From Hippophae tibetana (Eukaryota > Streptophyta > Magnoliopsida > Rosales > Elaeagnaceae): a stretch of 64,000 nt of DNA. The stretch is taken from contig CM072803.1 in the NCBI GenBank assembly GCA_037013495.1, forward strand, positions 23,097,001-23,161,000, given 5' to 3'. The notes below the pieces were generated by a model. The model saw only the letters and a program-made list of their open reading frames with translations, searched no databases and was not told where the DNA came from. Below, in pieces: positions 1-11,721 of this stretch. Both the position numbers and the translations under genes were made by a program. Each line of letters begins with the position of its first letter. The first letter of the stretch is position 1.

Positions 1-1129
1 TTTGGGGGTTAGTCTTTTTTTGTCGCATAGACACAGTATATAGTAGACTAGTAGTGCAAACAGGCCAAACCTACAAAGCTATTTTGACACTTAGTTTGGT
101 GTGACATTAATTTACTCTCCTTCAATTTCTGACTTTGAAAATATATAAATACATAGACTTTTTCTTCATCATTCTCTAGAAAACAAACTAACTATAAACT
201 AGAAGAAGAAAAAAAACAGCTGCTCTTAAAATTTTTTGTATTTTATTTAAAAGTTTGTTAGTTTTTTTTACTTCAATTTCTATACTTTAAATCTACTCGC
301 AATAAAAAAATTATAAAGTAATTTTTATAAGATTTAGAAAAAAAAATAACTATTAATTTATTTATGGAGAGAAAGTTCTAAAAATAAATTTACTCTCTAC
401 TAGAAAATAAAAAACATAAAAAAAATAAGAAAAACAGCGGTTAGGATTTTTTTTTGGAGAGAAAAAATAAAGATTGGCTCTATATAAAGAGAACATTACT
501 TACAATTAAACACAAACCCTTTAAGTAGACATGAGAATTTAAAAGTTACAACAGATTTACAAGAAGTGTAATTAGCTTTATTATGGAGTTCTCCAACATA
601 TAGCTTATTTGATTTATAGGAGTCAAATACTAACATTTTCAACAATGAAGCCAATAAGTAGTTCAATTTAAATAAATTATAAAACTAATGTCTCAAACGT
701 TAAAATATTTAGAGTATTATAAAAAAAATAAAGGGTAATCAAATTTATCTTGTTGTTAATTGTCATATTTAATTAAATTTAAATTTTTTAAATAAAATAA
801 ATACATTTCCTAAATAAATACCATTTCGGGATCCAAACTTTGACTTTACATTTTCATATTTCACAAGGTGATTGATACGATTGAGTTACAATTGTTTATA
901 CTGTAAAAAAATCATTACACTTTAAAATAAATATAAAATTATAAAAAAAACTATAAAATAATTACACTATGTCAATTATTCACTAAAAAATATAATTTGT
1001 TAAATAAAATTTATCAAATAAATAAAAATAAAAAAATATATTATTCATTTTTAAATAATATAAAGTTATTAAACAAAATAAAAACACTTCCCAAATTATT
1101 TATTTAAACAATTAAATTATCAAAAAATT
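1..1129. other. AT-rich non-coding DNA
   Basis: No gene is visible on either strand. The stretch is very AT-rich with many homopolymer runs and no open frame of useful length. From about 1130 rightward, degenerate Copia-like sequence begins, so part of this block may be that element's lost 5' end. I found no matching LTR pair. Confidence 0.6.
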
Positions 1130-3420
1130 AATATCATTACAAAATCTCAATAAAAGAGTTAGAGATAGATGTAACTTTAATGGATATCATTGTCAACTTT
1201 GTGAAAATTTTGGTCATCTTGTTAATCATCATTGGTAAAGATTTAACCAGGATTTTTAACCTAATGTCAATCAAAATCAAGGCTAAAATAATTCTCAAAT
1301 CAAACCTACTCAACAACAACAACAATCTTAACCTTCTGCTTTGCTAACAATACTAGAGACAATTGTTGAACTAGTCTGGTATATAGATTCAGAAACAACA
1401 CACCATGTTACCTTTGATCTATCTAATTTGGCTTCCAAATCATAATACTTAATATTTGAAAAGTTGCACATATGTAATGGCTCAGGTTTATTCGTTCACC
1501 ATACAAGTACATATACATTTGTCTCTAAACTTTTTTCAAAATAGATAATTTTATTTGAGAAATGTTTAACATGTACCTAGAAATGCAAAAAACTTATTGT
1601 CTCTAAGTTTTCTCAAGACAATAATGTCTATTTTGAATTTCATCCAACCAATTTTCTAGTCAAGGATACTAGTGTTAGAGGAATGTAACAAGGGACTATA
1701 TCAATTTGGTTTGGACTTGAAGAACGAAGGTATGGTTTCTCAACCCAAGCCTGACTTAGTTCCCAATAATACAACTAGTGTTAAGTATGTACTTACTTGA
1801 TCTACACAACTAGACTATATGAATAAGTCATTTGCATATGTAAATAGTGTAGACACTACCAGTAATAGTAGAATTATCTTAGTATTTCTTCTAATAGTGT
1901 TTTGTTATGGCATAGACATATGGATTATCTAGCCTCTAAAGTTCAAATAAGTGTTTTACAACAATGTGATATCCATATTTATGATTGTACTAATGACATG
2001 CCTTCTGTTTGTGATATATGTCAACCATCCAAGAGTCATCAATTGCCTTTTCACTTCTTAAACAACAAAGTCACAGATCTTTTAATGGTGATACATACTG
2101 ATGTATGTGGACCCTTTCATATAATGTCAAAAAGTGATTTTAGATATTATGTGAGCTTTATTGATAAATGCACATGATATAAATGGATCTATTTTATAAA
2201 GCATAAAAATTATGTGAAACAAGCCTTTCTAATGTTTAAAAATCAAGCTAAACTCCAAACATGATTGGGATTGTTAAGCATATTTTCTGTTATCTAGTTT
2301 TGGCATTGTTAAGCATATTTTCTTCCCTCGTACCCCTAAATAAAATGGTCTTGTTAATAGGAAGCACAAGAACATAGTTAAGAAGGGGTTATCGTTGTTA
2401 GCTCAAGGCAGTTTGCCAACTGTTTTTTTGGATGAGCCATTTCATACTAGTGTTTTCTTGATAAATAGACTTTTTAGTCCATAGGTACATAATGTATCAC
2501 ATCTTAAAAACTTATTTTTTTTGTTAAACTTGATTATTCTCTACTTAAGACATTGAATGTCTTTTTTTTCATACACTAGAGCCTTATACTTTCATTGGTT
2601 TTAATCCATCTCGTAAGGGTTATAAGTGTCTCAATAAAGATGGTCAAACTTTTAATTTCAGACATGTCATCTTTGATGAATATGTCTTTCCTTATGCCTC
2701 TATTTCTAATTCACATATTCCTTTGTAGCCTAAATTTCATGTCACTAGACCCTATCTTCTTGTCATTCAAAAACCTTTGCCTACATCCATCACTCATAAT
2801 TCTATCTCTATACACTACTAGTTTACTCTTTTGAATCCTTTGCCTGTTGAAACCAATGTATCTACCTCACTTCATCATGATCCCTCAAATACTCACTCAC
2901 CTTCCTCTTTCTTACCTAATCCTGATGTTAATTCCCATATTCCTATTGCACACTATTCTTCCTCTTTTGAATGTATATCTTCACCTCTTGCACATCCTTC
3001 TATTCCTCTAAATGATAATAATCATCCAATGATTTCTCGTGACAAAAGTTGTATTAGAAAGCCTAAAGTTTACAATGCCATATCCTCCATTGGTCATGTT
3101 ATAGAACTATTTCAGTTCAATATGCCTTGAATGATCCTACTTGGTTTAAAGCCATGAAAGAAGAATTTCAAGGTCTTATCTAAAATGAAACATTGAAATT
3201 GGTTTGACGGCCTAAAAATAGAAAAGTTATTAAGCATAAATGGGGTTTTTTGTATCAAAAGATTCTTGATTGGCTTGATATAGAGGTTGAACGCCAAATT
3301 AGTTGCCAAAAAGGTTTAATCAAATTGTTGGTTTGGATTTCAATGAAACTTTCGAACAATTTGTTAAATTTGTCACCATTCATATCATACTCACACTTGC
3401 ACTAACTCATTGTTGTCTCC
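1130..3420 (+). mobile_element. Decayed Ty1/Copia element, 5' portion (protease to first part of RT)
   Basis: Broken frames in Copia order are visible on the plus strand. Around 1375-1430 there is a protease-like stretch reading WYIDSETTHHVT, in which the catalytic DSG triad has become DSE. At 1902-2177 lies a GAG-pre-integrase and integrase start (LWHRHMD, then IHTDVCGPF and YYVSFID). From about 3050 to 3410 reverse-transcriptase-like text appears (NDPTWFKAMKEEF, later ILTLALTHC), with several in-frame stops. The RT frame breaks near 3420 and the downstream half of the same type of polyprotein resumes near 5480, so the element was split by later DNA. No LTRs were identified. It is clearly non-functional. 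Confidence 0.8.
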
Positions 3421-4477
3421 TTTAGGAGATCATAAAAACGTGCAAGTATACACAGTCACAAGTAATAAAATGATAAGTAAAATATCGTTCTCACGAAGAT
3501 TTGTTACTAGTGTTCATTATTTACTAAAATTATTTCAACCTCTTTCTATCCAAACAGTCGATAGTTTGATGCAGTTTGACTAACTAATTTTTATAACAGT
3601 TTATAAGAAAATTCTAGGATTGTAGTTTCACCAAATTAATCCACTTGAATCATATTATTTTCTTTTGATTTATGTTCTTGTATTTTAAGTTATTAACCAA
3701 GGACTACTAATTTATCCATATATCTCTTCCGAGCTCTATATAGACACATCTAGCTAAAATAATTCACTATATTCCTATGAGAATTAAATTCACCCAGATT
3801 TATTAAGTTCTAAGTTCTCAAATAGTTACACGTATAATAAAAGTATATTCCTATCCCTTATTTATATATATATATGTTATTTTATCACGAGTAACACACA
3901 AAAATGTTTTTTTAAGTTTATTTAAGTGTCACAGATCAATTAATTAATCTTCCAATAATCAAAAGCATTAAGCACAGATAAAATAAATAACTTAAAATCA
4001 TTCCATAAATCATTCAAAAATAATTAATTCGAGTTTCATAATTTAAGCTACACTACAACCCTAGAACAAATAAATTAATTCATAGTAGAAATTAAAATTA
4101 CAATACAACAATAATCAGACACTTCAGAGAAATAAAATTTAAAAGAAAAAGATTATGAGAAACTCTTTCACGATTACTCAATGAAAAATAATTTTTTTCC
4201 TTTTTCTTCTTCTTCGTTGTCTTCTTTCTCTTTATTTCCTAACAAAATAACAACATAAAACAATTAAAGAAAAGTTTATGCGTGTTGTAGAGAACACGCA
4301 GAGAAGAAGCTAAAAAACTTAAAATGGGAAAAATGAAAAACTAAAAACTAACTCTTTCCTCTCGTCTAAATTATATCACCCTAAACAATTATTTTTTTCA
4401 AAATGCATGTAGTGGGCGACAAAAATACATAGAAAATAATAAAAAGCAAACATGCATAGAGACAAAAAAAGAATCAA

Positions 4478-4835
4478 CTGGAAGAGGGCACTGTTTCTGC
4501 GTTTTTTATTTCACAAAACGCATGCCATGTGTCGCCATAGGATTGGCTAGAAGAATAAAGAGACACATGGCCGCTTCATATTTGGTGGAACGGGAGGGTG
4601 CACAAAGTTTCCATGGAACGCATCGCATGTGAATTTTATCTTGCAGCAAAACGAGCTAGAAGGTGGGCACCGTTTCTGCATTTTCATTTTACCAAACACA
4701 TGCCACGTGTCGTCATCGAATTTGTTAGAGGATTAATCTAGACATATGGCCGCTTCTTATTCGGTGAAATGAGAGGATGCACATAGTTTACATGGAACGC
4801 GTCGTAGGGGAAAGGTTCTTGTGCAGAAACATGGG
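4478..4835. repeat. Two-copy tandem duplication, about 179-bp unit
   Basis: Two diverged copies follow each other. Both contain the phrase GGGCAC/TGTTTCTGC or its variant, a CATGCCA-GTGTCG motif, ATGGCCGCTTC, and CATGGAACGC. The GGGCA landmarks lie at 4486 and 4665, giving a 179-bp period. Divergence between copies is substantial, so the duplication is not recent. Confidence 0.75.
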
Positions 4836-5054
4836 TCCCACCCTACATGCCAGCCTGTACAACAGGTGGGCCCCACTCAGCGCTTTGTGTAGCGTGTAAT
4901 CCAAAAAACCGGGTCCAATTGCCTGTGTCATGTCTATCTTACACGCGCCTGATCCTCACCGTTGATTGCCTGATCGGATAGTGCACGTTGTGCGTTGATA
5001 ATGGCGCGCGTGGTCCTCTTTCTGCATAGAAAAAACAAATTTTCTTTAATTGCA

Positions 5055-5275
5055 TTATAGCCCTCCAATTTAATTCAAATTAACTTTTAAACTTTTGTTA
5101 ATTACAATCAAGCCATTTTTTAATTCAAATTATATTTTAAACTTTTTATATTTTCAATTAAGTATTCTTTTAATTCAAATTATATTTTAAACTTTTTTTA
5201 ATTGCAATTAAGCCTTCTTTGAATTTAAATTATATTTTTAGACTTTTATTATTTACAATTAAGTCCTTTTTTAAT
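5055..5275. repeat. AT-rich minisatellite, about 50-bp unit, about four copies
   Basis: A unit of roughly 50 bp recurs about four times with mismatches. Each unit has TTCAAATTA, then TTTTAAACTTTT, then an ATTACAATTAAG-like end. It lies at the right side of the non-coding repeat block. Confidence 0.7.
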
Positions 5276-5479
5276 ACAAATTCTTTAATTTTATTTAAAA
5301 ATATATATCTTTTAAAACTAACAGTAAATATTAATTTAATGATATCATTATTACATGTTATAATTTTGAGGAGGTTAAAAAGCTCATTTGAGCTCTTAAT
5401 TTTTAATTTTCTTTATGACAACTTCATTATTTCTTGGGCATAGTTGTTTACAAACTTGAAGATAAAAATTTAATTCTTA

Positions 5480-6215
5480 CACATAAAAAATATATTTATG
5501 ATCTATTAGCCAAGGTTAATATGATCAATGCCAAGAGCAGCTTCTCATCAATGATTTCTCACTCAATTCTTTGATTTTGAAGGCATAAATATGTAGGATT
5601 GTTTTTTATATCGAAATATAGTAGGTGGAATACAATACATCACTATAACTAGGCCAAATTTGGCTTATTATATTAACAAGATATGTCATTTTATGGCACA
5701 TCCAAAGGATGTTCATTGGAGTGCTACAAACAAATATTACTATATTTTAAGGGTATTTAAGATTATGGAATGATTTTTCATAAATCCACTTTATTGTGTG
5801 TTTATTGAGTGTTCATCCTATAAGTTTGTTCTTTAAGAAACAACTTACAGTCTCTTAGTCTATTAACGAGGTTAAATATCACTATGTTGCTAGCATAATT
5901 TAAAAAATTATCTGGATTCAATCTTTACTTCAAAAGTTACATAACTCTCCTTTATATATATCAAATTTATAGTGTAATAATGTAAACATAGTTGCATTGA
6001 CGACTAATCCAATACTTCATGTTCGTACAAAACATATTGAGTTAGATTTTCACTTTATGCATGAAAAGGCTCTACAAAAACAACTTTAAGTGTGCAACAC
6101 ATCTTTGGCTATGAATAACTCGATGATGTGCTTACAAAGGCACTTGCTTCACCTATTTTTCATAGGCTCTAACACAAACTTAGAGTTGTTCCACTCAAGA
6201 AGAATGTTAAGACTA
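5480..6215 (+). mobile_element. Decayed Ty1/Copia element, 3' portion (end of RT and RNase H)
   Basis: Broken frames match the C-terminal half of a RE-type Copia polyprotein. YDLLAKVNMINAKS sits at about 5495-5540, YITITRPNLAYYINK at about 5630-5680, and a run reading NPILHVRTKHIELDFHF at about 6005-6060 corresponds to the RNase H C-terminus. Stops and frameshifts interrupt every block. The order continues from the RT fragment at 3410, with the central RT (including the YVDD box) missing. The end near 6200 reads GAATGTTAAG, which resembles the usual pol end / LTR start of such elements. Confidence 0.75.
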
Positions 6216-6787
6216 TATAAAATCAGTGCAAAAATGACAACTCATCTATCCTAGCCACCAAAACTTTGTTACAAATGTATCGAGCTACATTTGTAGATCA
6301 CACAATATTGATCTATAAATATTAATATATATAATTTTTGTAAATATATAATTAAAATTCGAATTCTAAATTTTCTAAGTATGCAAATGAAATACAGACG
6401 ACTAGACAAAAAGCTTCTTAGCTAAAAATAAATACATATTAAAGAAGTCAAAATTTCATTTTTTTAGCCCCCATGCAATACTTAATATATGTATTTTTAA
6501 AGCTCGAGACAAAATGGTATTAACATAAAATGACTTAATTTGATGAGAATTTGAATACTCAAGGATTAAATTAGATAGTCTATAAAAAAAAATCTTCAAT
6601 TTAATTGTTAATTACAAAATTGTCATATATATCAAATTCAAAATTTTGAGGCAAAATAAAAAATAAATAAAAATAAAGATCTTGACACAAAATAAAAAAT
6701 GAATAAATAAATAAAAATAAAAATCTTGAGACAAAATCAAAAATAAAATAAAAAAATAAAAATTGGAGGGTAGCAGATTTGTTAAGT
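6216..6787. other. AT-rich non-coding DNA (3' flank of the membrane-protein gene)
   Basis: No gene is seen. It contains repeated AAAATAAATAAAAATAAA-like runs at 6650-6760. It should include the 3' UTR of the minus-strand gene that ends at 6788. Confidence 0.5.
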
Positions 6788-8660
6788 CTAGATGGGATTC
6801 ATGTAATAAGAAGCATAGATTTGTCTGGAATAAAGCTTCCTTCTCTTCTCTCTGGCATAGATAAGCCAAAGACTGGTGGCTAATGCGACAGAAACAGCAA
6901 CTACAAGCAACTCAACATAAATCTTGAAGGTATAGAGCTCTAGAAGTGGACAGTGTTTTTCACTTATGTCTTTGAAAGTCTCTTTCACAAAGGTACAATC
7001 TGCTAAATCTGCTAGAAATGGACCATCTCTGTACACATCATCATTCACCTGTGCTATTGCTGATATGTAATTGTACATTTCTGGTATTAGCCTTCCTTGT
7101 GTTTTGCATTGTGCTGGTGGTGTTATTTCACATATATATTTCTTCAATTCCTGCTCAATATAATTTCATTTATTACATTATCAAGTTACATAGACTTTTT
7201 AATTTTTGTGAAATACCTGTGTCCATCAGATATGATATTGACATGAGTGAGTTACTACACACTCTAATTTAGTAAAAAATTATATTTTTTTTTGAGAAAA
7301 ATGAGGGTGTCCAACACACAAATATGTATTCAAAAATTTAAGATACTCAATGTCCTAAAAGTATGTAAAACATTGGATTTGATATATAGTAGTATTTTTC
7401 ATATAGAAACAAAGCTTTCGTAGATTTGTCATGCATTAGATTGAAGGTTGTGACCTAGGTTCCAATTGCTTAAGCTTTTATTAGGAGTAGTTTCAGACAC
7501 AAACATTTCCAGGAAGAAACATATTATTTGTGTTTATGCTAGTAAGCACAAAACATTACTGAAAACGCTTATGGTTAAAAAAGATTGTTTAGTCTAAAAA
7601 TGCTTTTTTGTTGTCAAAAGCTCTTTGCCATGACGTCTAAAACAGAAACAAACAAATCTTCTGCCAAGGTTAGATTACACTTCCGTGGGTAGTTCATAAA
7701 ATTTTCAAGGGAAAATTGGTAATTTACCTATGTAACAAACATACACTTTACGTGGTTAGATTTAAGGCTTTAATATGCTTGTAGAGCTATATCCAATTGT
7801 AATTCTCCATCTCATTTGTGTATCACAAATTTATAACATATAATAGTGTTAATACAAATACCTTTGCTGCATTGCTTAGCTCGACTTCACCTTGGGTGCA
7901 TTTTCGGGGAGTATGATCGAGATGGAGTGGATTACAGAGAAGTGGAACTGGAGGACCAGATTGATTGTAGAAAAGAGGCGTTTCTTGAAGTTCAGGTGGT
8001 ATGTCTTTGTTGACCATATTATCAAGCAGGGCATTAACATTGGTGACCAATCCTTGGGTTACATCTTTGCTTATTTTCAACATTCCTTGGGTTGTTTCTT
8101 TATCCACACACGGTAGAAGTTGCTTCAATGTTGAATTTGTTGTTGGATTTTCAACCCACTCAGCCATTCCAAGACATGCGTCTTCTACAGCACTGTTCAT
8201 GTATATTTTGGAAGAGTTAGTTTCTTGTTTTTCAAGGCCAAAATCGTAATTTGGGTCTTAAATAGATGAGTTTTACAAATGTAGCATAAAAGGTCTCAAA
8301 ATTTTGTACATAATTCATGTAAAACTTTTACATTAGCAAAGTTTACAATTTTCACTTGAACTCCCAAAACATGGGATTTTTGGATATCAAAACCCAAAAT
8401 CAAAAGTTTTGAGAGTTTTAAGTAAAATTTGTATTAAAGTTACTGGTTTTATCAATGTACACATGTTATAAAGGATTTATGTAAGTGTAAACAATTATGT
8501 GACATTTTTCATTAAATTTTTAAAACTCATATTTTTAAGTACCGAATTGGTAATTTATCAGTTCAAACCATTTTTGAACTCTATTTATTATAAAAATATA
8601 ATTTAACAAACATGATTTAATAAATATTTATCATAGTTTTTTACTTACTTGTGTAGAACT

Positions 8661-8802
8661 AAAGATACACCTCCTAAAATGAACAAGGAAGCAACAAAAA
8701 CCCAACTTAAGATAGTAAATCTGCAAAAGATAAAGATACACCTCCTAAAATGAACAAGGAAACAACAAAAACCCAACTTAAGATAGTAAATCTGCAAAAG
8801 AA
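8661..8802 (-). repeat. 71-bp tandem duplication of an exon with its splice acceptor
   Basis: The 71-bp unit at 8661-8731 is repeated at 8732-8802 with one clear base change (GCAAC versus ACAAC). On the minus strand each copy carries the acceptor TCTTTTGCAG and most of the exon coding FTILSWVFVASL. Only the copy at lower coordinates is followed by the last codons and the donor GTAAGTAA, giving the complete exon 8720-8649. Confidence 0.95.
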
Positions 8803-9365
8803 AATAATACTACTTGTCACTCCATTATTTATAAATAACTAATCCAAGAAAAAATATTAATTTTTTATTAAATTAAATAATGTTTGGTGTGGTTTGAAGT
8901 ATGAAAACATTCCAATCGAGTAATAAATATATGGGATTTCTTCCTAAAAGATTCAAACCCTTTTCCCAAATATCATTAAACTTGAAAAAGAAATATTAAT
9001 TTCTCACGCGTATACGATGTAATGCATCCCACAAAGAGCAAACACTGCAACCAAATAATTGAAAAATATAAAAAATTTATAATCATCATTGAAAATGACA
9101 GAAAAAAAAAAAAAGAGAACAAACTATTAATTAAAGCTTACAAAGACCACAGAGTGCCAAGAGTAGTGTAATAGTAACAAAGATCATTAAAGAAACTCCT
9201 CTGCATTGAATTATATACCAAAATTGATTAAATACCAAATTAATTGTAAAGTAACATACATAACAAAATTAACTCTTAATACAAAATTACAGAGAATTAA
9301 GAGATAGTAAGTACTCACGTAGGGGTCAAGAACTTAACAACTATTTCTTTCATAATGGCCTTGTT

Positions 9366-9705
9366 TGAACAAATTCATGACCTAACTCCCTCCAAAAGAG
9401 CTCTCAAAGAGGAAGGGTTGCCATAGACTTATAAGTGCAACATAAACCCAATGCTTAATCGATGTGGGACTTCAACACTCCCCCTCACATCGATTTCCGA
9501 CCGGGGATATGGAGCGCCTCCCCCTCACACCGACGCAGGGTCCATCCCCTACAATCGGCCGGGTACCGACCAAGACACTTGGCTCTGATACCATGAAGAA
9601 ATCCATGGCCTAACTCCCTCCAAAAGAGCTCTCAAAGAGGAAGGGTTGCCATAGACTTATAAGTGCAACATAAACCCAATGCTTAATCGATGTGGGACTT
9701 CAACA
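9366..9705 (-). mobile_element. TRIM-type LTR element, 340 bp
   Basis: Direct repeats of about 110 bp flank a short centre of roughly 120 bp. Read on the minus strand, each LTR begins TGTTGAAGTCCCACATCG and ends in TTCA. The 5' LTR is followed at once by TGGTATCAGAGCC, the primer-binding site for initiator tRNA-Met (9582-9594), and the 3' LTR is preceded by a purine tract ending GAGGGGGAG. There is no coding capacity, which is the definition of a terminal-repeat retrotransposon in miniature. The two LTRs differ at only a few positions, suggesting fairly recent insertion. I see no clean 5-bp target duplication (flanks TTTCA and AACAA on the minus strand). Confidence 0.88.
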
Positions 9706-10001
9706 TGAAACACATTTTCATTCTCAATATTGATTCTTTCTACACAATCAAATAAATATATAAATTTATAACCAATTAATAGATAATTAAAGGTGAAAAT
9801 AACTAAGATACCTGTAAATTGTTTGGATGATAAATTATGAGAATGAGAATGAGAAGCTGCTTCATGGCAAAATGAAAAGAATACAATGGAAAAAAATAAA
9901 AGTGAAATTGAAAGAATAAGAAAAAATAACTTTCTTTTCTTCAAACAAAAATGAGATTTTTCCCCGCAGGGTTTCTCTATGAGAAAGAAAAGTTTCATCA
10001 T

Positions 10002-10441
10002 TTCGACGTTGAACTTTCTCACAGAGATAGAACTAGAAAGAAAGAACAGGAACAAGCCTGTTTATTGTATAAAACTAATCAATTTTCTTCATACAATGAA
10101 TAAATGACAACTATTTTTAGATAATTTATATAAAGAAATAATTAAGTGAGAATTACTTCATGCATAATTTCGGTTTAGAAAGAAAAGGTACCGTTGAATT
10201 TCAACTGTTTTTTTAAACATACAAATGTACAGGGTATTCAATTTTAATTCTGGCTAAAAAGTAATCGATCATAGATAATGTTTTGGATAATGTTAAGACA
10301 AATTGAGACTTTAACTTTAACTTTTTATTTAAGATTTAGCATGTTCTTACCATGTAATAATCCTAACAAAATGCATGCTTTAGTATTAAAAATTAATTTA
10401 CTCATTTGCCATATTTCTAGTCTATAATTTCGATCACATAT
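10002..10441. other. Non-coding DNA upstream of the membrane-protein gene
   Basis: AT-rich and without visible genes. It should contain the promoter of the minus-strand gene starting near 10000. No TATA box stands out above the AT background. Confidence 0.4.
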
Positions 10442-11721
10442 TGTTAATAAATTAGCACTTGTGGAAGCGAAGATTAGTTTCAATTTAGTTACACAAATTA
10501 ATAATAATTACATATTGTTAATAAATTAGCACTTGTCGAAGCGAAGATCAGGTTCAATTTAGTTACACAAATTAATAATAATGGGTAATAGCAAAATAAT
10601 CAGTAGTAAGAAAATAAATGACACACAATGATTTAAGTGGTTTAACTTTTTAATGTGAAAAGTCTACTCCACTGACGACGACACACCGAAGAAAATTCAC
10701 TAATAATCAAATGAAAATACAAACATCAATTTTCAGAGAACTTCACAAATTATACCAAAATCCAAAATCAACCCACAAAATATCCCTTCTAATTTACTGG
10801 TAATATATAGAAAGATAAATTAACAAATTTGCTATTAAATCAAATATTATCGTACAAATATTAACAATGGGTAGATTCCACAATCTCCTCAGTTTCATGC
10901 AGCTTCTTCTTTTTCAAAAATCAGGAACCCATAGTAGTTTCTTCTTCTTTTTGGTTGCGTTGTAAACTGTTCTCCTTGTTTCTTATTTTCAACTGCTGCA
11001 CTCTTTTTCCTCTGACGGCTGCTGCACTCATGCAGATTAACTAAGGAAACTTAGTTAATATATATATATATATACACTACTACAAAAATGGGTATTTAAG
11101 TCGATACGTAAAGTCGGTTTTTTCCAAAAACCGACTTTAAATTAGTTTAAAGTTGGTTCGATATAGGACCGACGCTATCCACGTAGGACGTAGCGTCGGT
11201 TGATGTGTCAAACCGACGCTATGCGTGGACGTAGCGTCGGTTCTAGGTGTAAACCGACGCTACGCTACGTGGATAGCGTCGGTTCACCACGTCAACCGAC
11301 GCTACGTCCAGGTGTATAGATTGTTGTATTATATATGTAGGTTTCTATTATAACATAAGGAGAAGAATATGACGATCTTGAATAAAATAGAACAAAACCA
11401 TGGTAATTTTTCTGTTATTAATTAATATTTTATTTTTCAAATATTTGTATTATTTGAACTCTTTGTTAAACTGATTTTGGTTTTTTTTCTACTCGAATAC
11501 AGGTTGAAAATGAATAAATTTAAAAAAAAAATTAAAGTCGGTTCACCGCGTGAACCGACTTTACACTTTAAGTCATTTAATTTAAAGTTGGTTAAAACCC
11601 AACTTTAATGCTCCTTTTTGTAGTAGTGATATATATATATATATATAAGAAGTTGAAGAGTATAAGGGTTTAGTATTGGGTTTTGGTCCAATAAGTTTTG
11701 TTTTGGGCCATTATATTAACA
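10442..11721 (-). repeat. 3' LTR of Copia A (interrupted by a CACTA element)
   Basis: Matches 15929-16557 on both sides of the CACTA insertion at 11075-11628. Its distal end is duplicated in tandem: a 74-bp segment at 10442-10515 is repeated from 10516. Each copy begins TGTTAATAAATTAGCAC and is preceded by CATAT. The 5' LTR lacks this extra copy. Confidence 0.9.
11075..11628 (+). mobile_element. Non-autonomous CACTA (En/Spm-type) element, 554 bp
   Basis: The ends are perfect short inverted repeats: CACTACTACAAAAA at 11075 and its complement ending CTCCTTTTTGTAGTAGTG at 11628. ATA on both sides is compatible with the 3-bp target duplication of the superfamily, though the flank is an AT repeat, so this is weak evidence. 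Subterminal regions are packed with direct and inverted copies of AAAGTCGGTT and GTAGCGTCGGTT, which fold into several hairpins. No transposase frame is present. It lies inside the 3' LTR of Copia A and is therefore younger than that insertion. Confidence 0.93.

Larger units (their letters stand above)
3420..5470. repeat. Non-coding repeat block inserted in the Copia remnant
   Basis: About 2 kb of non-coding sequence separates the two halves of one Copia pol. It starts with a region containing the phrase ATCGTTCTCACGAAGATT, which I recall as common in plant LTR-type repeats but cannot assign to a named family. It ends in an AT-rich minisatellite. The middle (about 4440-5030) is distinctly GC-richer than its surroundings and holds a 179-bp tandem duplication. 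I did not find clean terminal repeats or a target-site duplication, so solo LTR is only a guess. Confidence 0.5.
6788..10001 (-). pseudogene. Shortened plant multi-pass membrane protein (At2g12400/At2g25270-like), interrupted by a TRIM
   Basis: Seven minus-strand coding pieces join in frame through GT-AG sites: 10001-9812, 9739-9706 plus 9365-9319 (one exon split by a TRIM), 9200-9142, 9044-9008, 8720-8649, 8192-7862, 7150-6788. The first encodes a hydrophobic signal anchor. The middle encodes two membrane spans (VSLMIFVTITLLLAL and FTILSWVFVASLFILGG). The long exon carries family landmarks: DACLGMAEWVENP, LLPCVDKET, FYNQSGPPVPLLCNP. The last has LADCTFVKETF, EKHCP and a final membrane span, ending in a basic tail. 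I recognise this as the plant family of uncharacterised, tweety-like membrane proteins; its function is unknown. Compared with family members as I recall them, roughly 200 residues with the first membrane spans are missing between exon 1 and exon 2. With the TRIM in exon 2, a normal product is doubtful. It could instead be a short expressed paralogue. Confidence 0.72.

Noticed and set aside
9366..9705. Cassandra-type TRIM with an embedded 5S rRNA promoter
   Set aside because: The LTR lacks the 5S-like A and C boxes I would expect, so only a generic TRIM is supported.
9657..10055. Single 132-codon minus-strand gene from 10055
   Set aside because: The first part is exon 1 of the membrane-protein gene. 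A strong donor CAGGTATCT at 9811 and read-through into a TRIM show that the long frame is not the product.
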